Translations under genes and position numbers: made by a program
Notes under the pieces: generated by a model
What the model was told of the DNA's origin: nothing
Seen by the model: the letters and a program-made list of their open reading frames with translations, nothing else
Databases searched by the model: none
In this document: piece by piece, positions 25,972-37,686 of the stretch
Layout: each line of letters begins with the position of its first letter
How positions within the stretch are numbered: position 1 is the stretch's first letter
Source of the DNA: Glandiceps talaboti
Taxonomy: Eukaryota; Hemichordata; Enteropneusta; Spengelidae
DNA: 64,000 nucleotides
Assembly (NCBI RefSeq): GCF_964340395.1
Contig: NC_135556.1
Coordinates: 23,078,723-23,142,722, forward strand
Direction of reading: 5' to 3'

Positions 25972-26074
25972 TGTATGTATGTATGATGTATGTATGTATG
26001 TATGTATGTATGTATGTATGTATGTATGTATGTATGTATGTATGTATGTATGTATGTATGTATGTATGTATGTA

Positions 26075-26105
<31 letters not shown>

Positions 26106-26312
26106 ATGTATGTATGTATGTATGTATGTATGTATGTATGTATGTATGTATGTATGTATGTATGTATGTATGTATGTATGTATGTATGTATGCCTATGTA
26201 TGTATGTATGTATGTATGTATGTATGTATGTATGTATGTATGTATGTATGTATGTGTGTGTATGTATGTATGTATGTATGTATGTGTATGTATGTGTGTA
26301 TGTGTGTGTGTC
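25972..26312. repeat. Long (GTAT)n microsatellite with GT blocks
   Basis: About 340 bp of (GTAT)n with a short central (GT)n block near 26,075-26,088, one GCCT interruption near 26,192, and increasing GTGT interruptions at the right end. The long Met/Tyr/Val/Cys open frames are artefacts. Confidence 0.97.
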
Positions 26313-26543
26313 TGCTGTGTGTACTTTTGATTTACTTTGTTCTGAAAGTTCGTTGCGTCCCATTATCGATTTTAAATGAAGAAAAAATGTACGGACCATG
26401 CATGAACAAGACTAGTTCCACTGAACTATTTCCATGGTCCACATCAGATAACAATTGTCTATTTCTTTTGTATTCATTTTGTATATTTGAATCATATGTT
26501 TCTTTGAAAGTGTAGCTTATTTTTGTTATCTGGTGAAATAAAC

Positions 26544-26650
26544 TTCATTCATTCATTCATTCATTCATTCATTCATTCATTCATTCATTCATTCATTCAT
26601 TCATTCATTCATTCATTCATTCATTCATTCATTCATTCATTCATTCATTC
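26544..26650. repeat. (TTCA)n microsatellite
   Basis: A perfect tetranucleotide array of about 107 bp with no interruptions, suggesting recent expansion. Confidence 0.97.
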
Positions 26651-29195
26651 AAATACTTCAAATTCTCACTGTAGGCCTAATGCTGAAACAACTTTTTTCT
26701 GTTTAAAAAAATAGCCAGCGTTGGTACATTTGAACATAGTCCATAGAGGGACTGTGATTTGAACAATCCATGTACGTGTGGAAAAGCAGGGTACGCCATA
26801 CCTGATTCGAGCAAAAAAAAATATTTGAGCGGGACCAAACTATACATTGCACATTTTTAGTGACATCGTTGCAGTTGAAGTACATTTCTTGTATAGTTTT
26901 CAATGCATGCATGGGCGGTAGTCATGGTAACTATAAAAAACCGTTTTGATACGTCAAATTACAGATGGATGTCTTTAATCCCCATGACTTCAAAATATTT
27001 GATTTCAACGCTTACAACCATAAATTATGTTACAGATAGATACATTCCCCATCCTCAGCCAACCTGGACAAAATAAAATAACATCAATATTTTTACCATA
27101 TACCATGGCTATCTTTACTAGAAAACTAAACATTGTGAGGGTGCCCTACATTTCAGTGTTTGCGTGGGAGATATATTCTTACTACTACGTTTGTACAATT
27201 GTGTAACTCATCACTTCAAGTGTTTTACTAATAACACACTCTTTATCATCGTTCCTTCTTGGACTACGTTTCAATCAGGCATGGTCATAATTAAGACCAG
27301 CAACCCAACAGCCTAAATATGTAAAGTCTTTAAAGTTTAAATGAAAAACAAATGGAATGGTAAAGGTCATTTTTACATCCGTCAACATCATAGACAGTGA
27401 GTGATTTGTAATTAGTCCGAGGCTGCTGGGTTGAAATCGCGCCCTCAACGCCCACTTTAGAAAAGAGTTGGCCTACTCCTTGAGAGCGTAATTGCCATTC
27501 ATCACAATAAAAACAACACACATTGACAGCACTCACACATTGATAGCATTAATGCATTACTACTAGTAAGCTGTCATGCAATTTTAAAATAATACCATTT
27601 CGTGCAACAGCTGTGATTGCACTGCCGAGTAAAGGTATCAACTGCTTGAGTACAAACAGATCGAGAGAATAGGCCTTATAATATGTGAGCTAGAACATAG
27701 GAAACATGAGATATTCGCCAATATTTTCAGCTTGTCACATAATTTCTAAAGGAACAGATGGTGTTCATTATGGTCAAACCGGAGTTGGAAATAAAGATCC
27801 GCTGATAAACCCCCGATGGAAATACCCACAGGACGTTTTATATGTGTACCACTTTTTAAAAAGCAAACATTTTTTCAAAATTTTAAAATGACTTCTTAAT
27901 ATATATCAAGCTGTATGATTTAGAAAGCAAGGCATAATTATTTCATTGATTACAGGGGGATTCTTCTGGTTCGGGACAAAGTCACCAGGCCATTCGGCTT
28001 TGTACTTAAATAATGGATTGGGAAAAAACACCCTACCATCTGACACAGAGCTCTTTGTGTTGTGACGAAATAAGGAAAAGAATATCGATTCGCTGAATAA
28101 TGTAGGACTTGCCATCTTCCTCTCATAAGGCTGCGGCCCTGTCAAAGACGCCTCGTTGATCGCGAAGCTGTGTTGGTGGGGATTATTACTCAGTCGAATT
28201 TTGCCTCGCTGCTTTTTTTCCACCCCATAGACTTATCTCACCCACATCAGATAGTCTTGGAGTTGTGAAAATCGAACTTCTAAGCACGGGCTTCTAAGCA
28301 GTTTCCAACAGTTTTATACAGTACTTCGTTTTCACTACGGACAGGGGTGAGTATTTTAAACTACCGGAAGCTGACATCGAATTGAATGAAAGGAAGAAAA
28401 AAAATCGAAAGCCGAGTGTGTTATTCATAAGAAGTATGATTGTTTCATATCCATAGCTCCCCGATGATTGATTGATGCCAGCGACGACCTTGGAACTGAA
28501 CAAAATTTGTCTTGATTGCAAATGTATAGACTAAATGGCCACTGGTTAAACAGAATATGTTTAAACACACCTTTCGTACTAATATTTAATTGCGATAATA
28601 ATTTACCCTCCGATTTTTCCTCGCCGACATAGTTCGACTCCATTGTGTATTGAGACTGTTGATAAATGATAGGGCGGGAAAGAGAAAATACGTAATCAAG
28701 GTACGCCAAAAGAATGGTGAAATTGACACGACATGTACTCCACTGGAATGTAATGTGTGATTGAGGCCACCGATTGGAAGTGCACTTAACTACAGGCACA
28801 TAAAAGCAGCCACTCCGAACACACTGAGTGTATTCGACAAAGATCGATATATAAATGGTTGGTGGTGTCGGTGCGGACCTCTTTCTTTCCGCTTCAAATT
28901 TGGATCCATTTCAAGCCCTCGATTTGAAAAAGAGAAAAACGATTGGTTTACAAACGTCATGTATCCCTGATACGTGCCCTGGAAACGGCACGTGATGTTA
29001 CTTGGTAAAGAGTCACCCAGCGTAGAAAGACTGATGACATCACACCAATTATTTTGAATTGCTTCATAATGAAAAGCCTGTAGAACAGAGAAGAAGACAG
29101 AGCAGAACAGAACAGAACAGAACACACATCAGTGTTCACGTGTGGACTCTTCAATCTGCTAGAGGTTTCTGGCTGGCTAGCTGTTAATTTCCTTT
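26651..29195. other. Intergenic region between the two head-to-head first exons
   Basis: No exon is recognised. Minus-strand open frames at 27,906-28,223 (105 codons), 28,425-28,799 (124 codons) and 28,790-29,125 (111 codons) are longer than most in the window. They show no recognisable motif, and the last is largely antisense to a (CAGAA)n-like stretch at about 29,095-29,123. Two CACGTG E-boxes occur near 28,988-28,993 and at 29,137-29,142, upstream of the plus-strand gene. Confidence 0.45.
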
Positions 29196-29216
29196 ATGAC
29201 ATTTTCCACGTCGTGA
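29196..29216 (+). promoter_or_regulatory. Short upstream ORF ahead of the Fn14-like start
   Basis: ATG followed by five sense codons and TGA, ending 12 bases before the main ATG at 29,229. If the transcript starts upstream of it, this six-codon frame could lower translation of the main frame. The transcription start is unknown, so its relevance is an inference. Confidence 0.35.
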
Positions 29217-29228
29217 AGAGTTAACACC

Positions 29229-29418
29229 ATGCCGAATCTGTGCAACTTTCATAGAATTCTAATTTCTATGTCATTTTTGGCGCTTTTATCAAGCTTGACA
29301 AGAGTCGAAAGTAAAATGTGCAAAGAAGGAGAATCGTGGAGCGCTGCAGTTAGAAAGTGTATCAACTGTGACTTGTGCGAAGAATTTCCCGGAGATCTTG
29401 CATGTGAAAACTGCACTG
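29229..29418 (+). CDS. First coding exon: signal peptide plus Fn14 (TNFRSF12A)-like cysteine-rich module
   Basis: The exon starts at an ATG with a good context (ACACCATGC) and ends at a consensus donor (ACTG|GTAAGT) in phase 1. Residues 1 to about 28 form a signal peptide (hydrophobic ILISMSFLALLSSL, then a polar VES cleavage region). The mature part reads C-K-E-G-E-S-W-S and has six cysteines spaced C-x12-C-x2-C-x2-C-x8-C-x2-C. As far as I know this is exactly the spacing of the single cysteine-rich domain of Fn14/TNFRSF12A, including the GxSW motif after the first cysteine. Fn14 is the small single-pass receptor for TWEAK. No transmembrane segment or TRAF-binding tail was found downstream. 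Two readings are open: first exon of an Fn14-like receptor, or first exon of the nicotinic-receptor-like gene whose next recognisable exon begins at 53,822 in the same phase. Exon reality is high; the identity of the whole gene is uncertain. Confidence 0.75.
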
Positions 29419-30787
29419 GTAAGTAGTAAGAACGAGGGAAGGGGAGGGGAACACGGTCTCCGTATTGCGTACGTACTTTATTCAATCCTATCAACATCCT
29501 GCATGCACGCGTATCGTCTAGAGATTACTTAAGCCGTTATTTGCTATCTGAAATCTTTAGTACCATACTACTAATGAAATGGCATCGCCGCGAGCATGTA
29601 CGTTTAATCAATCCGTATTTTCTCCATAAATATTTTGACGTAATCCCACAGCTCGTATGATTACATGATGAATTGCAAAATTAATAGACGAGATTTCCCC
29701 AATTGTGCAAAAAACGGGTCGATATTTCTTATTTTATTAAGGGCCAAATATTGATATTTTTATTTCAAACACGAGATTGTCGTAGGTAATTTACTTAAAC
29801 ATGTTTCGCTTTCAAATTGCAAGTCATTGGACTGGAAGTAGTTTACGAGACTTGATTTTCAGGCCTTACAGTATACTCAAATTAAAATAATTGTATTTCG
29901 CAAATTTTGCAATTGCGAATTATTTATGATTAGTCACAAAGTTCTAGTTAGTGGAACAAGAACAAAATATACACGAATACCCTATGGCCACCGATATCCT
30001 TAAAATAAAACTATCACCGGTACACAGTCGATATATCTTGCGATTCAGCAATTATGCCTTCTGAATAAATTCTTTTGATATACCAAATTTGGCACAACTC
30101 TTAAAAATAAACCATTTCTCTTGTTGGGTATGTACCTTAATATTGAAAAGCTCATCATCTGTCGCTGTGAATCATGGATTTTTATCCACCGTCTTGAGAA
30201 CCCAGACTGGCTTTAAATCTTCGTTTACACCAGCTGTATATCAAGTGACACGACCTCGTACAACGCGTCATTACTCGTAAATTTGAGTTAAAAGGTGGAA
30301 GCATATGCTGTGTTAACTGAAATGAATGGAAAGTACAAGATGTTATATTTGTGCAAACATCGGGAATATTTCTGAGTTGCCGATGTCTTGCAGCAGCGTC
30401 GTCGGGTATGGAATATCTGTGTCTTAGTGACGTAAACGAATCTCTAACCAAGCGACAAAAAGGCACGATGTTGTCACATGAACAAGACGACCATTTCCTC
30501 TTTTAAATTAAATATCCGTAAAACTGCTTGATGTGGCGTCAACTAGATTCCAAACACTTTCTACAAATGTTGATATAATGTGTTAGGATATTTGGGTTCA
30601 GTCGAAGATTTAATGTTAAATGCATAGTCTAAAAGCAGATACATTCGCATTGCGTAGTTTCACCTAAATTTAAGACTTGTGTTACAACACTATGCGAAGT
30701 AATACGGGGGGGGGGGGGGTTCTATAAGCTTCTCTTCTCAGCACCACTTTGTCAGATTAGCACTATCATTAGCATTATCAGCCCATT
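29419..30787 (+). other. Start of the intron after the Fn14-like exon
   Basis: Begins with the consensus donor GTAAGT. A G-homopolymer occurs at about 30,706-30,719. No second exon is recognised. Confidence 0.5.
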
Positions 30788-30880
30788 GGAACAACAACAA
30801 CAACAACAATAACAAAAACAAAAACAACAACAACGACGACGACGACGACAACGACGACCACCACCACCACCACCACCACC

Positions 30881-30951
<71 letters not shown>

Positions 30952-30972
30952 ACAAAACAAAACAAAACAGGG
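30788..30972. repeat. Compound CAA / GAC / CAC / CA repeat
   Basis: Successive blocks of (CAA)n, (GAC)n, (CAC)n and (CAA)n again are followed by (CA)n and (AAAAC)-like units. Low-complexity frames rich in Cys, Val or Gly on the minus strand are artefacts. Confidence 0.93.
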
Positions 30973-31589
30973 CAACAACAACACCAGTAAACCTATGACA
31001 GACAGTGCATTCAATTATCTCAACTCTTACCTGATAGACATTGCATTCAATGGAGACTTGCTTGACATAAAATATTGGCTAACGTTCAATAACTGAATTA
31101 ACTAAGATTACTTCTAGTTTGTAGACTATTGCAGTTCTTTTATGGGCATGGAAAAAAACTACAGGTAGTAAAACCAATTTAACGTTTTCTTTTAACATTT
31201 TCTGTGAATAATATATCGATATGACTTAACACGGCATGTGTTAGTTATCGTTAATTAAAGATGTGTGTGTCACTTGAACCCTCCTGCTGAAACCACAATC
31301 ACACAAGCTAACAGCCGTTTGAAAGATTTACTTCTATCGTGTGTTTTTGACAAATTAACCGTCTTATCCACTTCGGCTATATGCGGAGACACCGCGAAGA
31401 GTGATGCAGGTGGTCTTAAAGTAAATTTGCTTAATGTCGTTACTTTTTAGTCGTTTTGCTTTCATTAGCAAAAGCGAGAGTTGCAATTCTGTTTACATCA
31501 TACAATACAGTAAGTTGAACGTATATACCATATGTAGATGGAGTTTGTATCCCCCAAGATTGGGTAGTGAACACATCGTTAAAATAACG

Positions 31590-31676
31590 TTATGTATGTA
31601 TGTATGTATGTATGTATGTATGTATGTATGTATGTATGTATGTATGTATGTATGTATGTATGTATGTATGTATGTA
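31590..31676. repeat. (GTAT)n microsatellite
   Basis: An uninterrupted array of about 87 bp in the same orientation as the other GTAT arrays in the window. Confidence 0.96.
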
Positions 31677-32018
31677 CAAACAACACCAAGTCCCTAGAGT
31701 TCACGAGTTTGTCGATTTCTTAAAATACATAGTTTATCTCGACTACAAATACCCACTCTGACATCAGACTGTCAAACTGGATAACGAATTTGAAGATTAA
31801 CAAAGTCAATGGATTTAACATGATTTAAAGAAGTGAGAAGATTAGGCAGAATGTTTAACTGCATGGGAAGGAGTACTAGGGTTACACAGTCAAGCAATTC
31901 ATAGTACATGTAGTAAGACGAATTTTACAAAATTGAAAAAAATAATAATCAAATAATTTCCTGTGTTTTTTTCATGATTATTTTCCTATGATAGAAAATA
32001 TTGAATCATGCCACGGAC

Positions 32019-32634
<616 letters not shown>

Positions 32635-32673
<39 letters not shown>
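32635..32673. repeat. (TG)n microsatellite following (AG)n
   Basis: An (AG)n run at 32,598-32,634 passes directly into (TG)n up to 32,673. Confidence 0.93.
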
Positions 32674-32675
<2 letters not shown>

Positions 32676-33002
32676 CCTGTGTTATTTCATTTCAGTAATT
32701 CATTATTTTGACCCCTGAACTAAAAATCCATATTATCAACGTTGACTTTTCACTTAGTGATGTTTTACTTTTCAGTAAGCTTTCAAGTATTTAATCTCAA
32801 GTATATGAATGAATTGCTACTATAACATGACCTTATCTAGATCTGAGACCCAGCAGTGTGGAAAGATATGACAGACACGGTTTCAATTCTATATCATATA
32901 ACCAACGAACTGTTATTTTTTTCATGATTTACAATGCCCTTGTAATCCAAGGGAAGCTATATTTCACCTTTAAAGGAGGGAGGGAGGGTAGGACGGAGGA
33001 AG

Positions 33003-33057
33003 GGGGAGACAGAGACGGAGACAGACATACAGACAGACAGTCAGTCAGTCAGTCAGT

Positions 33058-33095
<38 letters not shown>

Positions 33096-33200
33096 TACAT
33101 ACATACATACATACACAGACAGAGCAGAGACAGAGACAACAAGTGATACAGCAAATAGACAAATAGACAGAGACAGAGCTAGACAGAGAGACAAAGACAG
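33003..33200. repeat. Compound AGAC / AGTC / ATAC microsatellite
   Basis: Imperfect GAGACAGA-type units, then (AGTC)n, then (AGAC)n, then (ATAC)n, then degenerate AGAC-rich sequence. Confidence 0.88.
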
Positions 33201-33215
33201 ACTGAATCAGACATA

Positions 33216-33220
33216 TATAA

Positions 33221-33256
<36 letters not shown>

Positions 33257-33300
33257 CTCGGTGAGTATCAATCTGCTAAGACAGTGCTCTATACATGTCC

Positions 33301-33360
<60 letters not shown>

Positions 33361-33384
33361 CATTTATTTATAGAAGGACAGGTG
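33216..33384. repeat. (AT)n pair with a hairpin-forming flank
   Basis: (AT)n runs at about 33,224-33,255 and 33,304-33,356. The second is enclosed by the exact 12-bp inverted repeat TGTCCTTCTATA (33,296-33,307) and TATAGAAGGACA (33,369-33,380), so the AT array sits inside a long self-complementary stem. Confidence 0.85.
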
Positions 33385-34821
33385 CAGACGGAAAATAAGA
33401 GGAGGACAGAGACAGTGACAGACAGAAAGATAGGGGAGACAATAAACTATACAAAGAAAAAAGGCTGAGCGCATATGGAGCCATCTTCGTTGTCCACCAT
33501 CATCAATCAACAGTGTAATAAAATGCTGTTGGTCATGTTGTTCACCATGTATGCTGTAAATTAAAAATACACTTAGTGACGTAATTAATAAACAAAGTGC
33601 TTATATGAACACAGTACCAATACTGGTATTGTAACATTCATAGACACGGTCTCACATAAAATTAAATGATGTAGACTGGTAACAACAACATTACTGAATA
33701 CCTTGAACATCATGTCTCTAATACACGAGGACAGCATAAAACCGAACTCCCTACAGGGTAGTTCATTTCCTAACGTAATTATTGTATGTAACTGCGCCGC
33801 ACATACATTGATTTTAATTTACTAAATAAAGAACCGTTTAAATCGTTGAACACACATCAATTTACGTTGTAAACGATCAACGATATCACAATATATATTT
33901 AGAAAACTGATCATTTTCAAAGTTTTACTGCAAACGTTTTAACTACGCGACGCCGTAGCCAAGACTTCATTACTGCACAGGCTAGGTTTACATTCAGAAT
34001 ATTATTCTGAATGTAGTTAAAACTAAATTGCATGAGACGACAGTATGAGTGGCAATCTATACGAGAAATACTAAATGAATAAGCAAATAATGTAAAGTAA
34101 TTTGTAATCTTATATTCAATCTTTTGAAATACCAAATGAGAACGTGGGTGAAAAGATGAAAATGTTAACACGCGAAATGCGGAGTCAAATTTATTTGCAA
34201 TTTTCCTATTAACTTCATAACTACTACCTTGTGCTCGTCAGTAATGAGTAAAAATACACACACGCAAAATAACTGGTATGAAATGCTGAAATTGAGTCAT
34301 TCAAGACGTATATATTAAAAATGTCTCGCTGCTTCGCCACAATAACTTCTAAAACCTAGACTCAATGTATGCCTTCCTCTGTCTGTCTGTCTGTCTGTCT
34401 GTACCTCTGTCTGTACCTTTCTTTCTAGTCTGACTCAGTATCTGTATCTGTATCTGTCTATCTTTGTCTGTGGAGACTTTTTTGAACATTCAAACCTCAG
34501 GAGCAGTCGTTTACCTTGTACTTTGCAAAATTGTACACTTCATTTACCTACTATACATTTTACCTACTGTATATTTAATTATGAGGCAGTGGACGTCAAT
34601 AGCCAAGTAAATGTGTGTGTCTGGCAAAATGTCTCTGAATAGTTAAAGTGTTGGTAATATAGCCATACAGTTGTATAATAATGTATTGACTGGAGAAAAA
34701 ATGGGGTATTGAAGGCAATTTTCAAGTACTCTATGGCTTTCGATAATGTGTATGGTTTGAAATTGTATGACATTAAATGGCATCCTATATGATTGTCCTT
34801 AATATTTTAAAAAAAGGCTTA
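33385..34821. other. Non-coding stretch with a short (CTGT)n run
   Basis: No exon is recognised. A short (CTGT)n array lies at about 34,378-34,400. Confidence 0.45.
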
Positions 34822-35207
34822 CCCCCCCCCCCCACTAGCTATCATGGAGGATGCTGTTTCTGCCCAGAGTCAAGAATGAAAGAGTAAACCCTGCTAGCTA
34901 AGTATCTCCAAGACTGTAGGTTACAACCCAATGTGAGACCTTTTTCACAAGGTCCACATCTATTTGTAAAGAAATCTCTCATTGTTATGTATGACGCTGA
35001 AGTTGATTTCCACCTTTGAAGTAGAGAGCGGGGGGGGGGGGTACTGTATAATTACACATTAAAATATGTGTGGCCAGAAGGGGGGCTACAAACATTCTTG
35101 GATTTATTTCGGGGGGAGGCATGAATTTTTTTTGAGAGCGCGAAGAGGAGGGGGGGGGGGTGCGAATTTTTTTTACCAAAACAATTTGTTTCCAGCCCCC
35201 CCCCCCC
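34822..35207. repeat. Cluster of C and G homopolymers
   Basis: A C run at 34,822-34,833, G runs at about 35,030-35,040 and 35,148-35,160 plus shorter GGGGG blocks between them, and a C run at 35,196-35,207. Two units share the pattern G-run, GGC/TGC, then GAATTTTTTTT, suggesting a decayed tandem duplication. The minus-strand open frame here is just Pro-rich translation of the runs. Confidence 0.8.
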
Positions 35208-35342
35208 GTAAATTCTTATTTCAGCCTTAAATGAGTCAACTATATGTAGCTGATTCAGTGAATTCAGCCAGGTTTTGTTTTCACGTGTTAGATATTCCAG
35301 TTATAGATGGTCTATCTAACGTCTTACTACTCCAATTCCTTG

Positions 35343-35612
35343 AAGACGTGACTCTGACATATACCAATATACGACAGTGAAATGTACATATGTCATGTGA
35401 CGATTGACATTACCCAGACATGTACCGTTTTACGACAGTGAAATGTACATATGTCATGACGATTGGCATTACCCAGACATGCACCGTTTTACGACAGTCA
35501 ATTGCGCGTGACATGAACCAGACAAGTTGAAATGTGCAACGGCACGTATGTCGTGTGACGTGACCTAAACATGGACAGGTGTACTATAGTGAAATGTACA
35601 TACGAGGCGTGA
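35343..35612. repeat. Degenerate tandem repeat, ~65-bp unit, about 4 copies
   Basis: Units share ACGACAGTGAAATGTACATA, TGTCATG(TG)ACGATTG, and CATTACCCAGACATG followed by CACCGTTTT. The first two full units are close to identical and the last two are diverged. Confidence 0.8.
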
Positions 35613-37526
35613 CAAGAATTTCAAAAATAGTTGAAGATCATTGAAGCATGAAAACTTGTCACGCATTATGTAAAACTTCACAGTTTTTGATAGCTTGATT
35701 CACTTATTTGTTATTTAAGGATGACTGCCAATGAAAAATGGACATATGTATTTCATCGATAACTCTGACAATCGAACTACCTTTGATGACATACATGGTT
35801 GGAATACAAAGAAAGGCGCACTGTACTTTGAGTAGCTTCAGATGAAAAATTGAATTCAGATGTGTTTTCTCAGGTCACGATCACAGCTAATCCCCTTAAT
35901 CCATAATTCGAATAGATGCTACCAGGAATGCTAAATTATGTACTACAAGTATAGTAATGTCATTTCAATATCACCAGTTCAATCTCGAGACAATTTAACT
36001 GATGTAGGAGCTTTTTTCTGTTCATCCGTGACAGTACGCGTCCAGCCAACATTCATTCATTCATTTTAAGCAATAGAATCACGCATTTTCAGCAATCATA
36101 ATTTCTATGTAGGTGATCCAATTTCCCTTTCTTCCGTAAATGGAAAATGTATAACATAACAATATGAAGGGTATATAGTGACAAACATGCTAAACAGAAT
36201 GTGTTCAATAGGAGGCGCGTCATAAGATATGGGTTGCTATGAATAGACTAGACAGGTGTAATCAATACTTAGTTACAGACTTGATTCAAATACATTACAC
36301 TCCTTGTCATAAATCCGGTGTTTCAAATACACAATGTTATGGTCAAAAGCGCTTAATAGCATTTGAAGGCAGACAAAAAAGATCTATATACATAAAAGAA
36401 TAATATATATACAATAGAGGAAGTTAAAAAATCGTCTTACACCAAACATTTGATTTTATCGTCGACTAAGTAAGCATTAACTGCTTATAAGAACGAGAGT
36501 AAGGTTGTCAATAGAAACCACTGAATGAAATACCAGGGTCGGGGAGGGGGTGATCGAAGATCGTTGAGTACAATATACCCTTGAGCACTTACGGGTGTGT
36601 ATATGATTTTAATCATGAAGGATAAACATGAGTATGATATGACTGCATGTAACTTTGTTGACTGGCGCCTTTAGTGCTCCAATGCGATGGAAAGACATAT
36701 TGTAACTACTAATCGAACAACCACAGTTAAGCGACAGCATTAAGCGCGAAAAAAGTTGACGACGAGACACGATTCCACCTAGCCGCATCAAATCAACAGA
36801 ATGAAATATATCACTGCCGCGTACGAAGACTTACTTGGTCGAAGATAAAATCAAAGCTATCGTGCCGTCCATAAATTTGAATTGCACCAACAGATTGAAG
36901 GAATTGGCGTCGTTTCTAAATGTCAATCATGAGCCCAGTCTAATTTTTAAAAGTCATCTACACGACCTCTTGAAGGAATGTCTGTCTCTCAAAAAAGGTT
37001 TCCTTATTACCTTTAAAGTACCAGTCGAGTCGTAAAGCAGTGATTTTACACAGCGAGTAATTTGAGTTACGACCTGAACTCGTCAATACTGATAAATCAC
37101 AAATTAAAATTATCAAAACCTTTCATCAAAAAAGTACAAAAACCAAATCAAATTTGAAAGAATTTGTCGGTTTACACATAGTCTGTGAGGTTTCAGTTTC
37201 AATGCCTGAACGCATTAGGAAAGCTAATATTATTGTGTGCTCAGTAAATGTCAACATGCATTACAGAATTATCTAATTAGGGTTAAAATGATCGACATTT
37301 CAATTTGCCATCATTATGTTTAGTTTGGCAACTGTTATTGTGAATAATAACTCTGCATAGTGTGAATTTCCTTACAAAATTTTTAAAGTTCCGGCCATAA
37401 ATTTACGTCGAAGTAGAGTACAAGGGGACAAGCTGTATGTTCAGATATGGTCGAACAGTTTTTGGACGCCGTTTTATTTCCTTTCTCGCCTCCTTATTTC
37501 AGTTTGCCATCATTCAAGTACATATA
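35613..37526. other. Non-coding stretch, nothing recognised
   Basis: No exon with family resemblance. The plus-strand open frame at 36,835-37,035 (66 codons) has no recognisable domain and lacks a consensus donor, so it is not called. Confidence 0.45.
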
Positions 37527-37601
37527 GTATGTATGTATGTATGTATGTATGTATGTATGTATGTATGTATGTATGTATGTATGTATGTATGTATGTATGT
37601 A

Positions 37602-37652
<51 letters not shown>

Positions 37653-37686
37653 ATGTATGTATGTATGTATGTATGTATGTATGTAT
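37527..37686. repeat. (GTAT)n-(GT)n-(GTAT)n microsatellite
   Basis: A symmetric array in which a central (GT)n block of about 28 bp (roughly 37,607-37,635) is flanked on both sides by (GTAT)n. Confidence 0.97.

Noticed and set aside
25940-26515. Open frames of up to 191 codons rich in Met, Tyr, Val and Cys
   Set aside because: They are translations of the (GTAT)n microsatellite, open on both strands because the repeat contains no stop in several frames.
27906-29125. Three minus-strand frames of 105-124 codons as possible genes
   Set aside because: No recognisable domain, no consensus splice borders checked as convincing, and partly antisense to low-complexity CAGAA repeats. Kept only as a remark in the head-to-head finding.
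36835-37035. A 66-codon frame with a soluble-protein-like composition
   Set aside because: No recognisable motif and no clear donor or acceptor. It is within the range expected by chance for this much sequence.
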